Part shown: positions 52,766-61,980 of the stretch, piece after piece
How the letters are laid out: each line of letters starts with the position of its first letter
Numbering within the stretch: position 1 is the first letter of the stretch
Position numbers and translations under genes: made by a program
Notes under the pieces: generated by a model
What the model saw: only the letters and a program-made list of their open reading frames with translations
Database searches by the model: none
Told to the model about the DNA's origin: nothing
DNA from: Paracidovorax avenae ATCC 19860
GTDB taxonomy: Bacteria > Pseudomonadota > Gammaproteobacteria > Burkholderiales > Burkholderiaceae_C
Reading direction: 5' to 3'
Assembly: GCF_000176855.2 (NCBI RefSeq)
Contig: NC_015138.1
Coordinates: forward strand, 3,348,001-3,412,000
DNA length: 64,000 nucleotides

Positions 52766-54034
52766 ATGACCGCTACGACCGCAGATCCCGCGCAGCCCGC
52801 GCACCTCCCCTCGCCCACCGCCACTGCCACTGTCGCCCCAACCACGCAGGACTCCACCCCCCACGGCTTCCTGCTCGCCATCGTCGGCGGCGCAGCCTTC
52901 GCCCACCTGCTCAACGACATGATCCAGGCGATGCTGCCGTCGATCTTCCCGATGCTGAAGGCGAATTTCTCGCTGAGCTTCGGGCAGATCGGGATCATCG
53001 CGCTGGTCTACCAGGTGACGGCGTCGCTGCTGCAGCCCTGGATCGGTTTCTACACCGACAAACATCCCAAGCCCTACCTGCTGCCGGCGGGCATGTGCAT
53101 GACGCTGCTGGGCATCGCGCTGCTGGCGATGGCGCACAGCTATCCGATGCTCCTGGTCGCGGCGGCGGTGGTGGGCGTGGGTTCGGCCACGTTCCATCCG
53201 GAGGCTTCGCGCATCGCGCGGCTGGCGTCGGGCGGGCGGTTCGGCACGGCGCAGTCCACGTTCCAGGTGGGCGGCAACACGGGCACGGCGATCGGGCCGC
53301 TGCTGACGGCGGCGATCGTGATCCCGCACGGGCAACCGGCGGTCGCGTGGTTCATGGTGGCGGCGCTGCTGGCGATCTTCGTGCTGTACCGGCTCACGAC
53401 GTGGGTGCGGCACCATGGGGCCGCGAAGGCCCGGGGGCTGGCGCGCGGCGGCAGCGAGGGGCTGGACCGGGCCGGCGTGGTGCGCGCCGTGGCCGTGATC
53501 TGCGTGCTGATGTTCGCGAAGTTCGTCTATATCGCGTCGTTCACCAACTACTTCACGTTCTACCTGATCGAGCGCTTCCACGTGGGGGTGCAGACGAGCC
53601 AGATGTTCCTGTTTTTGTTCCTCGCGGCGGTGGCGGCGGGTACGTTCGCGGGTGGGCCGGTGGGCGACCGCATCGGCCGCAAGGCGGTGATCTGGATATC
53701 GTTCCTGGGCGTGGCGCCGTTCGCGCTGGCGCTGCCGCATGTGGGCCTGGCGTGGACGGCGGTGTTCGCCGTCGTGATCGGGCTGGTGATGTCTTCCGCC
53801 TTCGCCGCGCTGGTGGTGTATGCGCAGGAGGCCGTGCCAGGCCGCGTGGGGCTGGTGTCCGGCCTGATGTTCGGGTTGATGTTCGGCATCGGCGGGATCG
53901 GCGCGGCCGGGCTGGGTGACCTGGCGGACATCCACGGCATCGTGTGGGTGTACGGCGTGACGTCGTTCCTGCCGCTGCTGGGGCTGGCGACGGCGTTCCT
54001 GCCCGATACGCGCCGCAAGGCACGGGTTTCCTGA
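52766..54034 (+). CDS. Fsr-like MFS exporter (fosmidomycin resistance family)
   Basis: A 422-residue major facilitator with about twelve helices. The Fsr signature is GGAAFAHLLNDMIQAMLPSIFPMLKANFSLSFGQIGIIALVYQVTASLLQPWIGFYTDKHPKPYLLPAGM near residues 35-100. It is followed by GVGSATFHPEASRIARLASGGRFGTAQSTFQVGGNTGTAIGPLL and, in the second half, GDRIGRKAVIWISFLG. Such exporters give resistance to fosmidomycin or other small compounds. ATG 52766 gives a Thr/Pro-rich 30-residue lead before helix 1; an upstream ATG at 52616 would add 50 unconserved residues. Confidence 0.9.
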   Translation: MTATTADPAQPAHLPSPTATATVAPTTQDSTPHGFLLAIVGGAAFAHLLNDMIQAMLPSIFPMLKANFSLSFGQIGIIALVYQVTASLLQPWIGFYTDKHPKPYLLPAGMCMTLLGIALLAMAHSYPMLLVAAAVVGVGSATFHPEASRIARLASGGRFGTAQSTFQVGGNTGTAIGPLLTAAIVIPHGQPAVAWFMVAALLAIFVLYRLTTWVRHHGAAKARGLARGGSEGLDRAGVVRAVAVICVLMFAKFVYIASFTNYFTFYLIERFHVGVQTSQMFLFLFLAAVAAGTFAGGPVGDRIGRKAVIWISFLGVAPFALALPHVGLAWTAVFAVVIGLVMSSAFAALVVYAQEAVPGRVGLVSGLMFGLMFGIGGIGAAGLGDLADIHGIVWVYGVTSFLPLLGLATAFLPDTRRKARVS

Positions 54035-54082
54035 CGCTGGCGCGAGCCATGGCCCCGCTGCGGGAGGGGCGAGGCCGCCTGG

Positions 54083-55006
54083 TCAGGAATCCCCGGCCGC
54101 GGACGGCCAGCGGGGCAGCCACTGCTCGAGGTGCTCGGCGAAGCCCTCCGCCGCCGGCGACAGCGTGCGCGCGAGCGGCCGGTACAGGCAGACCTTGCGC
54201 ACGGTCTCGGGCTCGACCACGCGGCGCATGACCAGGCCGAGCGGCCGCGCCATCACCGCGACGTAGGCCGGGGCGAGCGTGGCGGCGAGGCCCTGGGCCG
54301 CGATGCCCAGCGCCGTGGAGATGTTGTCCACGACGTCCACCGGCACCACGCGGTCGTCCTGGGGCGCGTTCACGTGCATCTGCGCGACGCTGCGCTCGTG
54401 GTCGCGCCCGGCCGCCACGAGCGCGTGTCCGCGCAGATCGTCCCACCGCAACGGCGAATGCCGGGCGAGCGGATGCGTCGGCGCGCACCACAGCACCCAC
54501 AGGCTGTCGAACATCGGCACGCGCCGCACGCCCTCGCCGGAGGGCCGGTCGGGGCCCACGGCCAGATCCACGTCGCCGGCCAGCACGGCGTCCACCAGGT
54601 GATCGACGGACAGGTCTTTCACGCGCACGACCACGCGGGGCCGTTGCGCCTGGTACGCAAGGATGGCCGCCGGGATGGCGGCGCTGGCCAGCACCAGCGG
54701 GGCCCCCACGCGCACGATGCCCGCAGCCCGGTTGCGCACGTCCGACGCCGCGCTGTCGGCCGCCCGGACGTGGCGCAGCACGGTGTCCGCCGGGCCGAGG
54801 AAGTCCTGTCCCGCGCTGGACAGGCTGACCCGGCGCGTGGTGCGGTCGAACAGGCGGAAACCGAGCACGGCCTCCAGTTCGGCCACCAGCTGGCTGACGG
54901 CCTGGGCCGTCAGCCTGAGGCGCTGGGCCGCTTCGGAAAAGCTGCGGTGTTCCGCCACGGCGACGAAGGCTTCGAGCTGGCGCAGGGTGTATCGGGTCAG
55001 GGCCAC
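54083..55006 (-). CDS. LysR family regulator of the hpa-type cluster
   Basis: A 307-residue LysR protein. The winged helix is LRQLEAFVAVAEHRSFSEAAQRLRLTAQAVSQLVAELEAVLGFRLFDRTTRRVSLSSAGQDFLGPAD at about residues 8-72. The C-terminal periplasmic-binding-like co-inducer domain follows from about 90 (GIVRVGAPLVLASAAIPAAILAYQAQRP). It is divergent from hpaH with 132 bases between start codons and a 21-base palindrome next to its own start, so it probably autoregulates and activates the catabolic genes in response to an aromatic intermediate. Confidence 0.9.
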   Translation of the reverse strand: MALTRYTLRQLEAFVAVAEHRSFSEAAQRLRLTAQAVSQLVAELEAVLGFRLFDRTTRRVSLSSAGQDFLGPADTVLRHVRAADSAASDVRNRAAGIVRVGAPLVLASAAIPAAILAYQAQRPRVVVRVKDLSVDHLVDAVLAGDVDLAVGPDRPSGEGVRRVPMFDSLWVLWCAPTHPLARHSPLRWDDLRGHALVAAGRDHERSVAQMHVNAPQDDRVVPVDVVDNISTALGIAAQGLAATLAPAYVAVMARPLGLVMRRVVEPETVRKVCLYRPLARTLSPAAEGFAEHLEQWLPRWPSAAGDS

Positions 55007-55012
55007 GCCCGA

Positions 55013-55033
55013 TTATCAACGAATGGTTGATAA
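55013..55033. promoter_or_regulatory. LysR-type operator palindrome
   Basis: TTATCAAC (55013-55020) and GTTGATAA (55026-55033) are perfect inverted arms around five bases; ATCAAC-N5-GTTGAT fits the T-N11-A LysR recognition pattern. It begins six bases outside the lysR start codon and 106 bases from the hpaH start, the usual place for an autoregulatory recognition site. Confidence 0.72.
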
Positions 55034-55138
55034 ATCCCTCCGATTCATTGTTTGTGCAGGGCCGCCATCTTCCGGAGACTCGGTTTCCATCAAACAACGG
55101 CCCGCCATTGCGTGGCAGGGCCTGCAGGAGACAACACC

Positions 55139-55945
55139 ATGACCGACGCACACGCGCACCACCGCGCGCTGGCCCGTGAACTCATCGAGGCCGAGCGCAG
55201 CCGCCAGCCCGTGGAGCACTTCAGCAAGCGCCTGCCCGGCATGACCATTGCCGACAGCTACGCCATCCAGCGTGAATGGACGGCGCTCAAGCTGGCAGCG
55301 GGCGACACCATCGTGGGCCGCAAGATCGGCCTGACATCGCGGGCCATGCAGATCGCCTCGCAGATCACCGAACCCGACTACGGCGTGCTGCTGCAAAGCA
55401 TGGTGATCGACAACGGCACCGAGGTGGAAGCCGCGCGCTTCCTCGTGCCGCGGCTCGAAGTCGAATTCGCCTTCATCCTCGCCAAACCGCTGCGCGGGCC
55501 CAACGCCACGCTGTTCGACGTGCTCAACGCCACCGACTACGTGATCCCGGCGCTGGAGCTGATCGACGCGCGCATCGAGCAGTTCGACCGCGTGACCAAG
55601 GCGCCGCGCAAGGTGCTGGACACCATCGCCGACAACGCCGCCAGCGCCGGCATCGTGATGGGCGGCCGGCCGATGCGGCCCGACCAGGTGGACTGGCGCT
55701 GGGCCGGTGCGCTGCTCTTCAAGAATGGCGTGATCGAGGAATCGGGCCTGGGCGCCGCGGTGCTCAACCACCCGGGCAACGGCGTGGCCTGGCTGGCCAA
55801 CAAGCTGGCGCCGCACGGCGACGGGCTGGAGGCCGGGCAGATCGTGCTGGGCGGCTCCTTCACGCGGCCGGTGCATTGCGCGGCGGGCGACACCTTCCAT
55901 GCGGACTACGGCCCGCTCGGCGCCATCTCCCTGAAGTTCGTCTGA
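55139..55945 (+). CDS. hpaH: 2-oxo-hept-4-ene-1,7-dioate hydratase
   Basis: A 268-residue hydratase of the HpaH/MhpD/XylJ family, matching the family length. Landmarks are [43 protein letters not shown] near residues 29-71, [11 protein letters not shown], the metal-site acidic residues in [20 protein letters not shown] and [12 protein letters not shown], and [30 protein letters not shown] at the end. It adds water to 2-oxo-hept-4-ene-1,7-dioate in the homoprotocatechuate pathway. GGAG lies nine bases upstream of ATG 55139. Its stop overlaps the hpaI start by one base. Confidence 0.92.
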   Translation: MTDAHAHHRALARELIEAERSRQPVEHFSKRLPGMTIADSYAIQREWTALKLAAGDTIVGRKIGLTSRAMQIASQITEPDYGVLLQSMVIDNGTEVEAARFLVPRLEVEFAFILAKPLRGPNATLFDVLNATDYVIPALELIDARIEQFDRVTKAPRKVLDTIADNAASAGIVMGGRPMRPDQVDWRWAGALLFKNGVIEESGLGAAVLNHPGNGVAWLANKLAPHGDGLEAGQIVLGGSFTRPVHCAAGDTFHADYGPLGAISLKFV

Positions 55946-56748
55946 TGCCCTCCACCCTGAACACCTTCAAGGCGGCGCTGGCCGCGCCCGGCGCACAGAT
56001 CGGCCTGTGGCTGGGCCTGGCCGAGCCCTACACCGCCGAGCTGTGCGCCACGGCCGGTTTCGACTGGCTGCTGGTGGACGGCGAGCACGGCCCCAACGAC
56101 CTGTGAACGATGCTGGGCACGCTACAGGCCGTGGCGCCCTACCCTGCCCATCCGGTGGTGCGCATCCCGCGCGGCGATGCGACGCAGGTCAAGCAGGTGC
56201 TGGAGGTCGGTGCCACCACGCTGCTGGTGCCGATGGTGGAAGACGCCGGACAGGCCCGTGGCCTGGTGCAGGCCATGCGTTATCCGCCGCAGGGCATCCG
56301 CGGCGTGGGCAGCGGCCTGGCGCGCTCCTCGCGCTGGGGCGCCGATGCGCAATACCTGCAGACCGCCAACGAGCGGATGTGCCTGCAGGTGCAGGTGGAA
56401 ACGGCGTCCGCCCTGTCGCGCATCGACGAGATCGCGGCCGTGGAGGGCGTCGATGGCGTGTTCATCGGGCCTGCGGACCTGTCGGCCTCGATGGGCCTGC
56501 TGGGCCAGCCCGGCCACCCGGACGTGCGGGCGGCCATCGAGCATGCGTTCACCCGCATCCAGGCCGCCGGCAAGGCGCCGGGCATCCTGGCCACGGACGA
56601 GACGTTCGCACGCCACTGGATCGGCCGGGGCGCGCGCTTCGTCGCCGTGGGCGTGGAAGCGACGCTGCTGGCCCAGGCCAGCCGCGCCCTGGCACGCCGC
56701 TTCAAGGAAGCACCGGCGCCCGCCGCCGGCAGCACGTCGGGCTATTGA
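55945..56748 (+). pseudogene. hpaI: 4-hydroxy-2-oxo-heptane-1,7-dioate aldolase, interrupted by an in-frame TGA
   Basis: The full frame encodes an HpaI aldolase of normal length (267 residues), but codon 54 (56104-56106) is TGA. Before it, residues 1-53 include the catalytic His48 in [13 protein letters not shown]; after it comes [32 protein letters not shown], with the catalytic Arg and later the metal residues in VQVETASAL and [13 protein letters not shown]. Everything else is intact, and family alignment suggests Arg (CGA) or Gln at the stop position, so a single C-to-T change is the simplest cause. An ATG at 56110 could restart, but that 212-residue product lacks the catalytic His. A recent nonsense mutation, sequencing error or readthrough are all possible. 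Confidence 0.88.
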
Positions 56749-56750
56749 GC

Positions 56751-58190
56751 ATGCAGGCCGAACTGAACGAACTGCGCCAGGCCTTCGCCGGCCGCCTGCT
56801 GGTGGACGAGGCGGACAAGGCCCCCTTTCTGACCGACTGGCGCCGCAAGTGGACCGGCCAGGCCCTGGCCGTGGCCCAGCCCGACAGCGCCGCCGACGTG
56901 GCGGCCGTCGTGCGCTGGTGCGCCCAGCACCGCATCGCCGTGGTGCCGCAGGGCGGCAATACTGGCCTGTCGGGCGGCGCCACGCCCGACACGTCGGGCC
57001 GCACGCTGGTGCTGTCGCTAACGCGCCTGAACAAGGTGCGCGCCATCGACACCATCAACAACACACTGACGGTGGAAGCCGGCGTCACGCTGCAGCAGGT
57101 GCAGGACGCCGCACGCGAAGCCGGCCGGCTGTTCCCGCTGAGCCTGGCCGCCGAAGGCACGTGCACCATCGGCGGCAACCTGGCGAGCAATGCCGGCGGC
57201 GTGCAGGTGCTGCGCTACGGCAACGCCCGCGAGTTGTGCCTGGGCATCGAAGCCGTGACGGCGCAGGGCGAGCTGTGGGACGGCCTGCGCGGCCTGCGCA
57301 AGGACAACACGGGCTACGACCTGCGCGACCTGTTCATCGGCAGCGAAGGCACGCTGGGCGTGATCACCGCCGCTGTGCTGAAGCTGCACCCGTTGCCAGC
57401 CGCGCAGGTGGCCGCCTTCGTCGCGGTGCCCGATCCGGCCGCCGCATTGCAACTGCTGCAACTGGCCCAGTCGCGCCTGGGCGCCGGGCTGACGGCCTTC
57501 GAGCTGATGAGCGACACCTGCATCGCGCTGGTGGAAAAGCATGTGGACAGCGCGCGCCTGCCGCTGGCCGAGCGCTCGCCCTGGTACGTGCTGCTGGAAG
57601 TCAGCGACAACGTGGACGAGGCCCATGCCAGCGCCGCCATCGAAGGCCTGCTGGAGGCCGCGCTGGAGCAGGAACTGGCCACCGATGCGGCCTTGTCCGC
57701 CACACTGGCCCAGTTCCAGGCCCTGTGGGCGCTGCGCGAGGACATCTCCGAATCGCAGGGCGCGGAGGGCCGCACCATCAAGCACGACATCGCGCTGCCG
57801 ATCTCGCGCATCGCCGACTTCATCGACACCACGGGCACGGAGATCGCGCGCCGCTGGCCGGGCGAGCGGCTGGTCGTCTTCGGCCACCTGGGCGACGGCA
57901 ACCTGCACTACAACCTCTCGCCCGCCGCCGACCGGCTGGGCGCGGAGCACCGGGCCGCCTTCGAGGCACTCGAACAACCCATCAACCAGTGCGTGCACGA
58001 CGCGGTCGCGGCCCATGGCGGCTCGATCTCGGCGGAGCACGGGCTGGGCGTGCTGCGCCGCGACGAGGCCGCGCGCCACAAGTCGCCCGTGGAGCTGCGC
58101 CTGATGCAGGCCGTCAAGGCCGCTCTCGACCCCCACGGCCTCATGAATCCCGGCAAGTTGCTGCCACCCAACCAGGAGCATTCCGAATGA
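56751..58190 (+). CDS. FAD-binding oxidase (GlcD/D-2-hydroxyacid dehydrogenase family)
   Basis: A 479-residue VAO-fold flavoprotein. The FAD domain has VVPQGGNTGLSGGATPD near residue 64, LAAEGTCTIGGNLASNAGGVQVLRYGNARELCLGIEAV near 128-165 and DLFIGSEGTLGVITAAVLKLHP near 195-215. The FAD-linked oxidase C-terminal domain has VFGHLGDGNLHYNL near 378 and GGSISAEHGLGVLRRD near 418. Family members oxidise D-lactate, glycolate or D-2-hydroxyglutarate. Sitting inside an hpa-type cluster is unusual; it might oxidise a hydroxyacid formed from the aromatic precursor. It starts two bases after the hpaI stop, and its stop overlaps the hpaE start by four bases. Confidence 0.9.
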   Translation: MQAELNELRQAFAGRLLVDEADKAPFLTDWRRKWTGQALAVAQPDSAADVAAVVRWCAQHRIAVVPQGGNTGLSGGATPDTSGRTLVLSLTRLNKVRAIDTINNTLTVEAGVTLQQVQDAAREAGRLFPLSLAAEGTCTIGGNLASNAGGVQVLRYGNARELCLGIEAVTAQGELWDGLRGLRKDNTGYDLRDLFIGSEGTLGVITAAVLKLHPLPAAQVAAFVAVPDPAAALQLLQLAQSRLGAGLTAFELMSDTCIALVEKHVDSARLPLAERSPWYVLLEVSDNVDEAHASAAIEGLLEAALEQELATDAALSATLAQFQALWALREDISESQGAEGRTIKHDIALPISRIADFIDTTGTEIARRWPGERLVVFGHLGDGNLHYNLSPAADRLGAEHRAAFEALEQPINQCVHDAVAAHGGSISAEHGLGVLRRDEAARHKSPVELRLMQAVKAALDPHGLMNPGKLLPPNQEHSE

Positions 58191-59662
58191 CCACTTCCCT
58201 GCTGGACGTGGCGGGCGTCAAGGTCTCGCCCGACCACTACATCGACGGCCGCCGCGTACCCTCTGCCACCACTTTCGAGCTGTTCAGCCCCATCGACCAG
58301 CAGCGGCTGGGCCGCATCGCTGAAGGCCTCGAAGACCACACCGAGGCCGCCATCCAGGCCGCCCAGCGCGCCTTCCCGGCCTGGAGCGCCCTGACCGCGG
58401 CCGAGCGCCTGCCCTGCCTGGAGCGCTTCGCCGAGGAGATCGGCAAGCGCGCCGACGACTTCTGCCGGCTGGAGAGCACCGATGCAGGCGTGCTGCTCTC
58501 GCGCATGCGGCACGGCGTGGTGCCGCGCGCCATGCTCAACATCCGCTGGTTCGCCCAGCATGCGCTGGAGCTGCAGAACCGGCCCATCGACACCGAGCAG
58601 GCCCACCACATCGTGCGCCACGACCCGGCCGGCGTGGTGGTGATCATCACGCCGTGGAACGCGCCGCTGATGCTCTCCACCTGGAAGCTGGGCCCGGCCC
58701 TGGCCGCGGGCAACACCTGCGTGCTGAAGCCGCCGGAGTGGGCGCCGCTCACCTGCTCGCTGCTGGCCGACTGCGCCGACGCGGCCGGCCTGCCGCCGGG
58801 CGTGTTCAACGTGGTGCAGGGCACGGGCGCCAGCACCGGCGCACGGCTGGTGGGCGATGCACGCATCGCACGCATCTCCTTCACGGGCAGCGTGCCCACG
58901 GCCAGGTCCATCGCGCAGGCCGCCGGCGCGAACCTCGTGCCCTGCAGCCTGGAGCTGGGCGGCAAGAGCCCCTTCATCGTGCTGGAAGATGCCGACCTGG
59001 ATGGTGCCGCGGCCACCGGCGCGCTGATGTACCGTAATGCCGGCCAGGTCTGCCTGGCGGGGACGCGCTTCCTGGTGCACGAGAAGGTGGCCGAGCGCTT
59101 CATCGCCACGATGCGCAGCCACGTCGAGAAGCTCAACGTGGGCGACCCGCGCGACGAGGCCACCGAGGTGGGTCCCATCATCCATCCGCGCCAGGTGGAG
59201 CGCGTCGAAGGCTTCGTCCAGCGCGCCGTCGCGGCCGGCGCCGAGCTGCTGTGGGGCGGCGAGCGCCACGGCTTCGGCGCCCAGTACTTCAAGCCGACCA
59301 TGGTCACGAAGGTGAAGCAGGACAGCGAGATCGTGCAGAACGAGGTCTTCGGCCCGGTGCTCACGCTGCAGACCTTCGCCAGCGACGAAGAGGCCATCGA
59401 ACTGGCCAACGGTACCGATTACGGCCTGGGCGGCGTCTGCTACGGCGAGACCGGGCACGCCACCGAGATCGCCAGGCAGGTGCGCACCGGCTTCATCTGG
59501 GTCAACAGCTTCGGCATCCGCGACCTGGCCGCGCCCTTCGGCGGCATCAAGCGCTCCGGCGTGGGCCGCGAAGGCGGCGACTGGAGCTTCGAGTTTTTCT
59601 GCGACATCAAGGACGTCGTGGTTCCCAAGAAGCCGTTCAAGGCGAGCTTCAGCCACCGTTGA
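58187..59662 (+). CDS. hpaE: 5-carboxymethyl-2-hydroxymuconate semialdehyde dehydrogenase
   Basis: A 491-residue aldehyde dehydrogenase. The NAD region shows ITPWNAPLMLSTWKLGPALAAGNTCVLKPPEWAPLTC near residue 150-185 and FTGSVPTARSI near 230. Catalytic Glu is in SLELGGKSPFIVLEDADLD near 255 and the nucleophile Cys in YRNAGQVCLAGTRF near 289. The HpaE-like DHYIDGRRVPSATTFELFSPID start and the surrounding hpa genes support oxidation of the ring-cleavage semialdehyde to 5-carboxymethyl-2-hydroxymuconate. Overlaps the preceding oxidase stop. Confidence 0.92.
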   Translation: MTTSLLDVAGVKVSPDHYIDGRRVPSATTFELFSPIDQQRLGRIAEGLEDHTEAAIQAAQRAFPAWSALTAAERLPCLERFAEEIGKRADDFCRLESTDAGVLLSRMRHGVVPRAMLNIRWFAQHALELQNRPIDTEQAHHIVRHDPAGVVVIITPWNAPLMLSTWKLGPALAAGNTCVLKPPEWAPLTCSLLADCADAAGLPPGVFNVVQGTGASTGARLVGDARIARISFTGSVPTARSIAQAAGANLVPCSLELGGKSPFIVLEDADLDGAAATGALMYRNAGQVCLAGTRFLVHEKVAERFIATMRSHVEKLNVGDPRDEATEVGPIIHPRQVERVEGFVQRAVAAGAELLWGGERHGFGAQYFKPTMVTKVKQDSEIVQNEVFGPVLTLQTFASDEEAIELANGTDYGLGGVCYGETGHATEIARQVRTGFIWVNSFGIRDLAAPFGGIKRSGVGREGGDWSFEFFCDIKDVVVPKKPFKASFSHR

Positions 59663-59694
59663 CCCCACGGTTGACCGATCGTAAGGAGATATCC

Positions 59695-60561
59695 ATGGGA
59701 CAAATCGTCGGCTCTGCCCTCGTATCGCACCACCCCGGCCTGATGCAGTGCGAGGAATTCCGCCGCCTGCAGGGCGCGGGCGAAGACTCGGACCTGATCG
59801 CCGGCTTTGCCCGGCTGAAGGCACGCATCGAAGCGGCGCAACCGGATGTGGTGATGATCTTCGACAGCCACTGGTTCACCACCGGCTACCACCTGGTGGA
59901 CGGCGGCGCGCGCTACACCGGCACCTACATCTCGGACGAGATGCCCTGGTACCTGAATGGCGTGCCGTACGATTACCGCGGCCATCCCGGCCTGGCCCTG
60001 GCCATCGAGGCGGTCTCGCGCGAGCAGGGTGGCTACAACCGCGCCATCCGCCATCCGGACCTGGGCCGCCACTACGCGACGGTGAACCTGATCAAGCTGC
60101 TCCAGCTGGAGCTGAGCGACATCCCGGTGGTCACGGCGAGCTCCTGCCAGAACTGCGAATGGCCGCACTTCCTGAAGTCGGGCGAGGCCATCGGCGAGGC
60201 CATCCGCCGCAGCGACCTGCGCGTGGTGCTGCTGGCCTCGGGCGCGCTCAGCCACAAGTTCAACGGCATCGACTGGAAGCCGAACCATCCGCGCATCTTC
60301 CACGAGAGCAACGTCTCGTCGCCCGAGAACATCGAGAGCGACAAGGGCGCCATCGCGCTGATGGCCGAAGGCCGGCACGACAAGATCCTGGAGCGCTGGG
60401 ACGGCGAATACCGCCGCAAGCCCTGGGAGGCCTTCGGCGCGCACTACCTGCAGATGCTGGGCGCCCTGGGCGGCGCGGAATGCCGGGCGAAGGGCGAGGC
60501 CCTGTCCGCCTACGAGAACGCGCGGGGCACCGGGAACATCCACATGTGGTTCCCGGCCTGA
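59695..60561 (+). CDS. hpaD: 3,4-dihydroxyphenylacetate 2,3-dioxygenase (class III extradiol)
   Basis: A 288-residue LigB-type (class III) extradiol dioxygenase. Conserved segments are GSALVSHHPGLM near residue 7-18, VVMIFDSHWFTTGYHLVDGG near 54, YRGHPGLALAIEA, NCEWPHFLKSGEAIGEAI near 153, and VVLLASGALSHKFNGIDW near 178-195; the His and Glu residues of these segments form the Fe(II) site. It opens the homoprotocatechuate ring between C2 and C3. A strong AAGGAG site lies eight bases upstream. Dedicated name rests on family plus cluster context. Confidence 0.9.
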   Translation: MGQIVGSALVSHHPGLMQCEEFRRLQGAGEDSDLIAGFARLKARIEAAQPDVVMIFDSHWFTTGYHLVDGGARYTGTYISDEMPWYLNGVPYDYRGHPGLALAIEAVSREQGGYNRAIRHPDLGRHYATVNLIKLLQLELSDIPVVTASSCQNCEWPHFLKSGEAIGEAIRRSDLRVVLLASGALSHKFNGIDWKPNHPRIFHESNVSSPENIESDKGAIALMAEGRHDKILERWDGEYRRKPWEAFGAHYLQMLGALGGAECRAKGEALSAYENARGTGNIHMWFPA

Positions 60562-60605
60562 GCGCACTGCGCACACCATAGAACAACGACCAGGAGACAA
60601 GCCCC

Positions 60606-61943
60606 ATGACCCCGACCAGCGCCACCGCCGGCACGACACCCGCGCACGCGGGCACAGGCACGCCCCTCGATCCCCCCGCCGCGGAAGAAGCCACCTACGC
60701 GCAGGTCACGCGCCGCATCATTCCCTTCCTGTGCCTGTGCTTCGTGATCGCCTTCCTCGACCGCGTGAACGTGAGCTTCGCCAAGCTGCAGATGCTGCAG
60801 GACCTGCAGTTCAGCGAGACCGTCTATGGCCTGGGCGCGGGCATCTTCTTCATCGCGTACTTCCTGTTCGAGGTGCCGAGCAACCTGATCATGCACCGCG
60901 TGGGCGCCCGGCGCTGGATCGCGCGGATCATGATCACCTGGGCCCTGCTGACCTGCGCGATGGCGTTCGTGCAGAGCGCGACCGCCTTCTACGTGGTGCG
61001 CTTCCTGCTGGGCGCGGCAGAGGCCGGCTTCTTCCCCGGCATGATCCTGTACCTCACCTACTGGTACCCGGTCCATCGACGCAGCCGCATCACCGCCCTG
61101 TTCATGACCGCCATTCCCATCGCGGGCGTGCTGGGCGGCATGGGCTCGGGGTGGATCCTGCAGTCGATGAACGGCGTGCACGGCATGGCCGGATGGCAGT
61201 GGCTGTTCGTGCTGGAAGGCATTCCCTCGCTGATCGTGGGCATCTGCGTGCTGTTCTACCTGGACGACGGCATCGCCGCCGCGCGCTGGCTGACACCGGC
61301 GCAGAAGGCGTTGCTGCAGCAGCGTATCGACGCCGAATCGTCCACCAAGGCCCACGTGTCCGTCGGCTCGGCCTTCCGGCACCCGCTGGTGTGGCTGCTG
61401 GCGCTGGTGTACTTCGGCAGCTCGATGGGGCAGTACGGTTTCGGCTTCTGGCTGCCTTCCATCATCAAGGCCACGGGGGTGTCCAGCCCGCTGCACATCG
61501 GCCTGCTGTCCGCCATTCCCTATGCCTTCGGCATCGTCGCGATGATCCTGGTCGGGCGCCACTCCGACCGCACCGGCGAGCGCCGCTGGCACTACGGCCT
61601 GTCGGCCCTGGTGTCCGCGGCAGGCCTGGTCGGCGCGGTCGTGTGGAGCCACGACACGGCCATCGCCATGGTCGCGCTCACCTTCGCGAGCATGGGCCTG
61701 CAATGCCTGGCGCCCGTGTTCTGGACGCTGCCCACCGGCGTGCTCGGCGGCGTGGCGGCCGCCGCGGGCATCGCCGTCATCAATGCCATCGGCAACCTGG
61801 CCGGCTTCGTCAGTCCCTACCTGGTCGGCTGGGTCAAGGACACGACCGGCACCACGGCCGCCGGCATGTATGTGATCGCAGGTTTCCTGCTGCTGGCCGG
61901 CGCGCTGGTCGTGCTGTGCGTGCGCCCGGAACCGCGCCGCTGA
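60606..61943 (+). CDS. MFS transporter, anion:cation symporter family (HpaX-like)
   Basis: A 445-residue major facilitator with about twelve helices. The ACS signature is ITRRIIPFLCLCFVIAFLDRVNVSFAKLQMLQDL-like near residues 38-70 (reading TRRIIPFLCLCFVIAFLDRVNVSFAK). It is followed by FFIAYFLFEVPSNLIMHRVGARRWIARIMITWALL and GAAEAGFFPGMILYLTYWYP. HpaX and tartrate/phthalate permeases belong here, so uptake of 4-hydroxyphenylacetate or a related aromatic acid is the best guess. Located between hpaD and hpaG on the same strand. Confidence 0.9.
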   Translation: MTPTSATAGTTPAHAGTGTPLDPPAAEEATYAQVTRRIIPFLCLCFVIAFLDRVNVSFAKLQMLQDLQFSETVYGLGAGIFFIAYFLFEVPSNLIMHRVGARRWIARIMITWALLTCAMAFVQSATAFYVVRFLLGAAEAGFFPGMILYLTYWYPVHRRSRITALFMTAIPIAGVLGGMGSGWILQSMNGVHGMAGWQWLFVLEGIPSLIVGICVLFYLDDGIAAARWLTPAQKALLQQRIDAESSTKAHVSVGSAFRHPLVWLLALVYFGSSMGQYGFGFWLPSIIKATGVSSPLHIGLLSAIPYAFGIVAMILVGRHSDRTGERRWHYGLSALVSAAGLVGAVVWSHDTAIAMVALTFASMGLQCLAPVFWTLPTGVLGGVAAAAGIAVINAIGNLAGFVSPYLVGWVKDTTGTTAAGMYVIAGFLLLAGALVVLCVRPEPRR

Positions 61944-61980
61944 TCCCCTTCTTCCTTTGCCTGTCACCCCCGAGGCTGCC

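Noticed and set aside
56110..56748. Independent 212-codon aldolase gene starting after the TGA
   Set aside because: It is in the same frame as the first 53 codons of hpaI and lacks the catalytic His, so it is the rear part of one interrupted gene.
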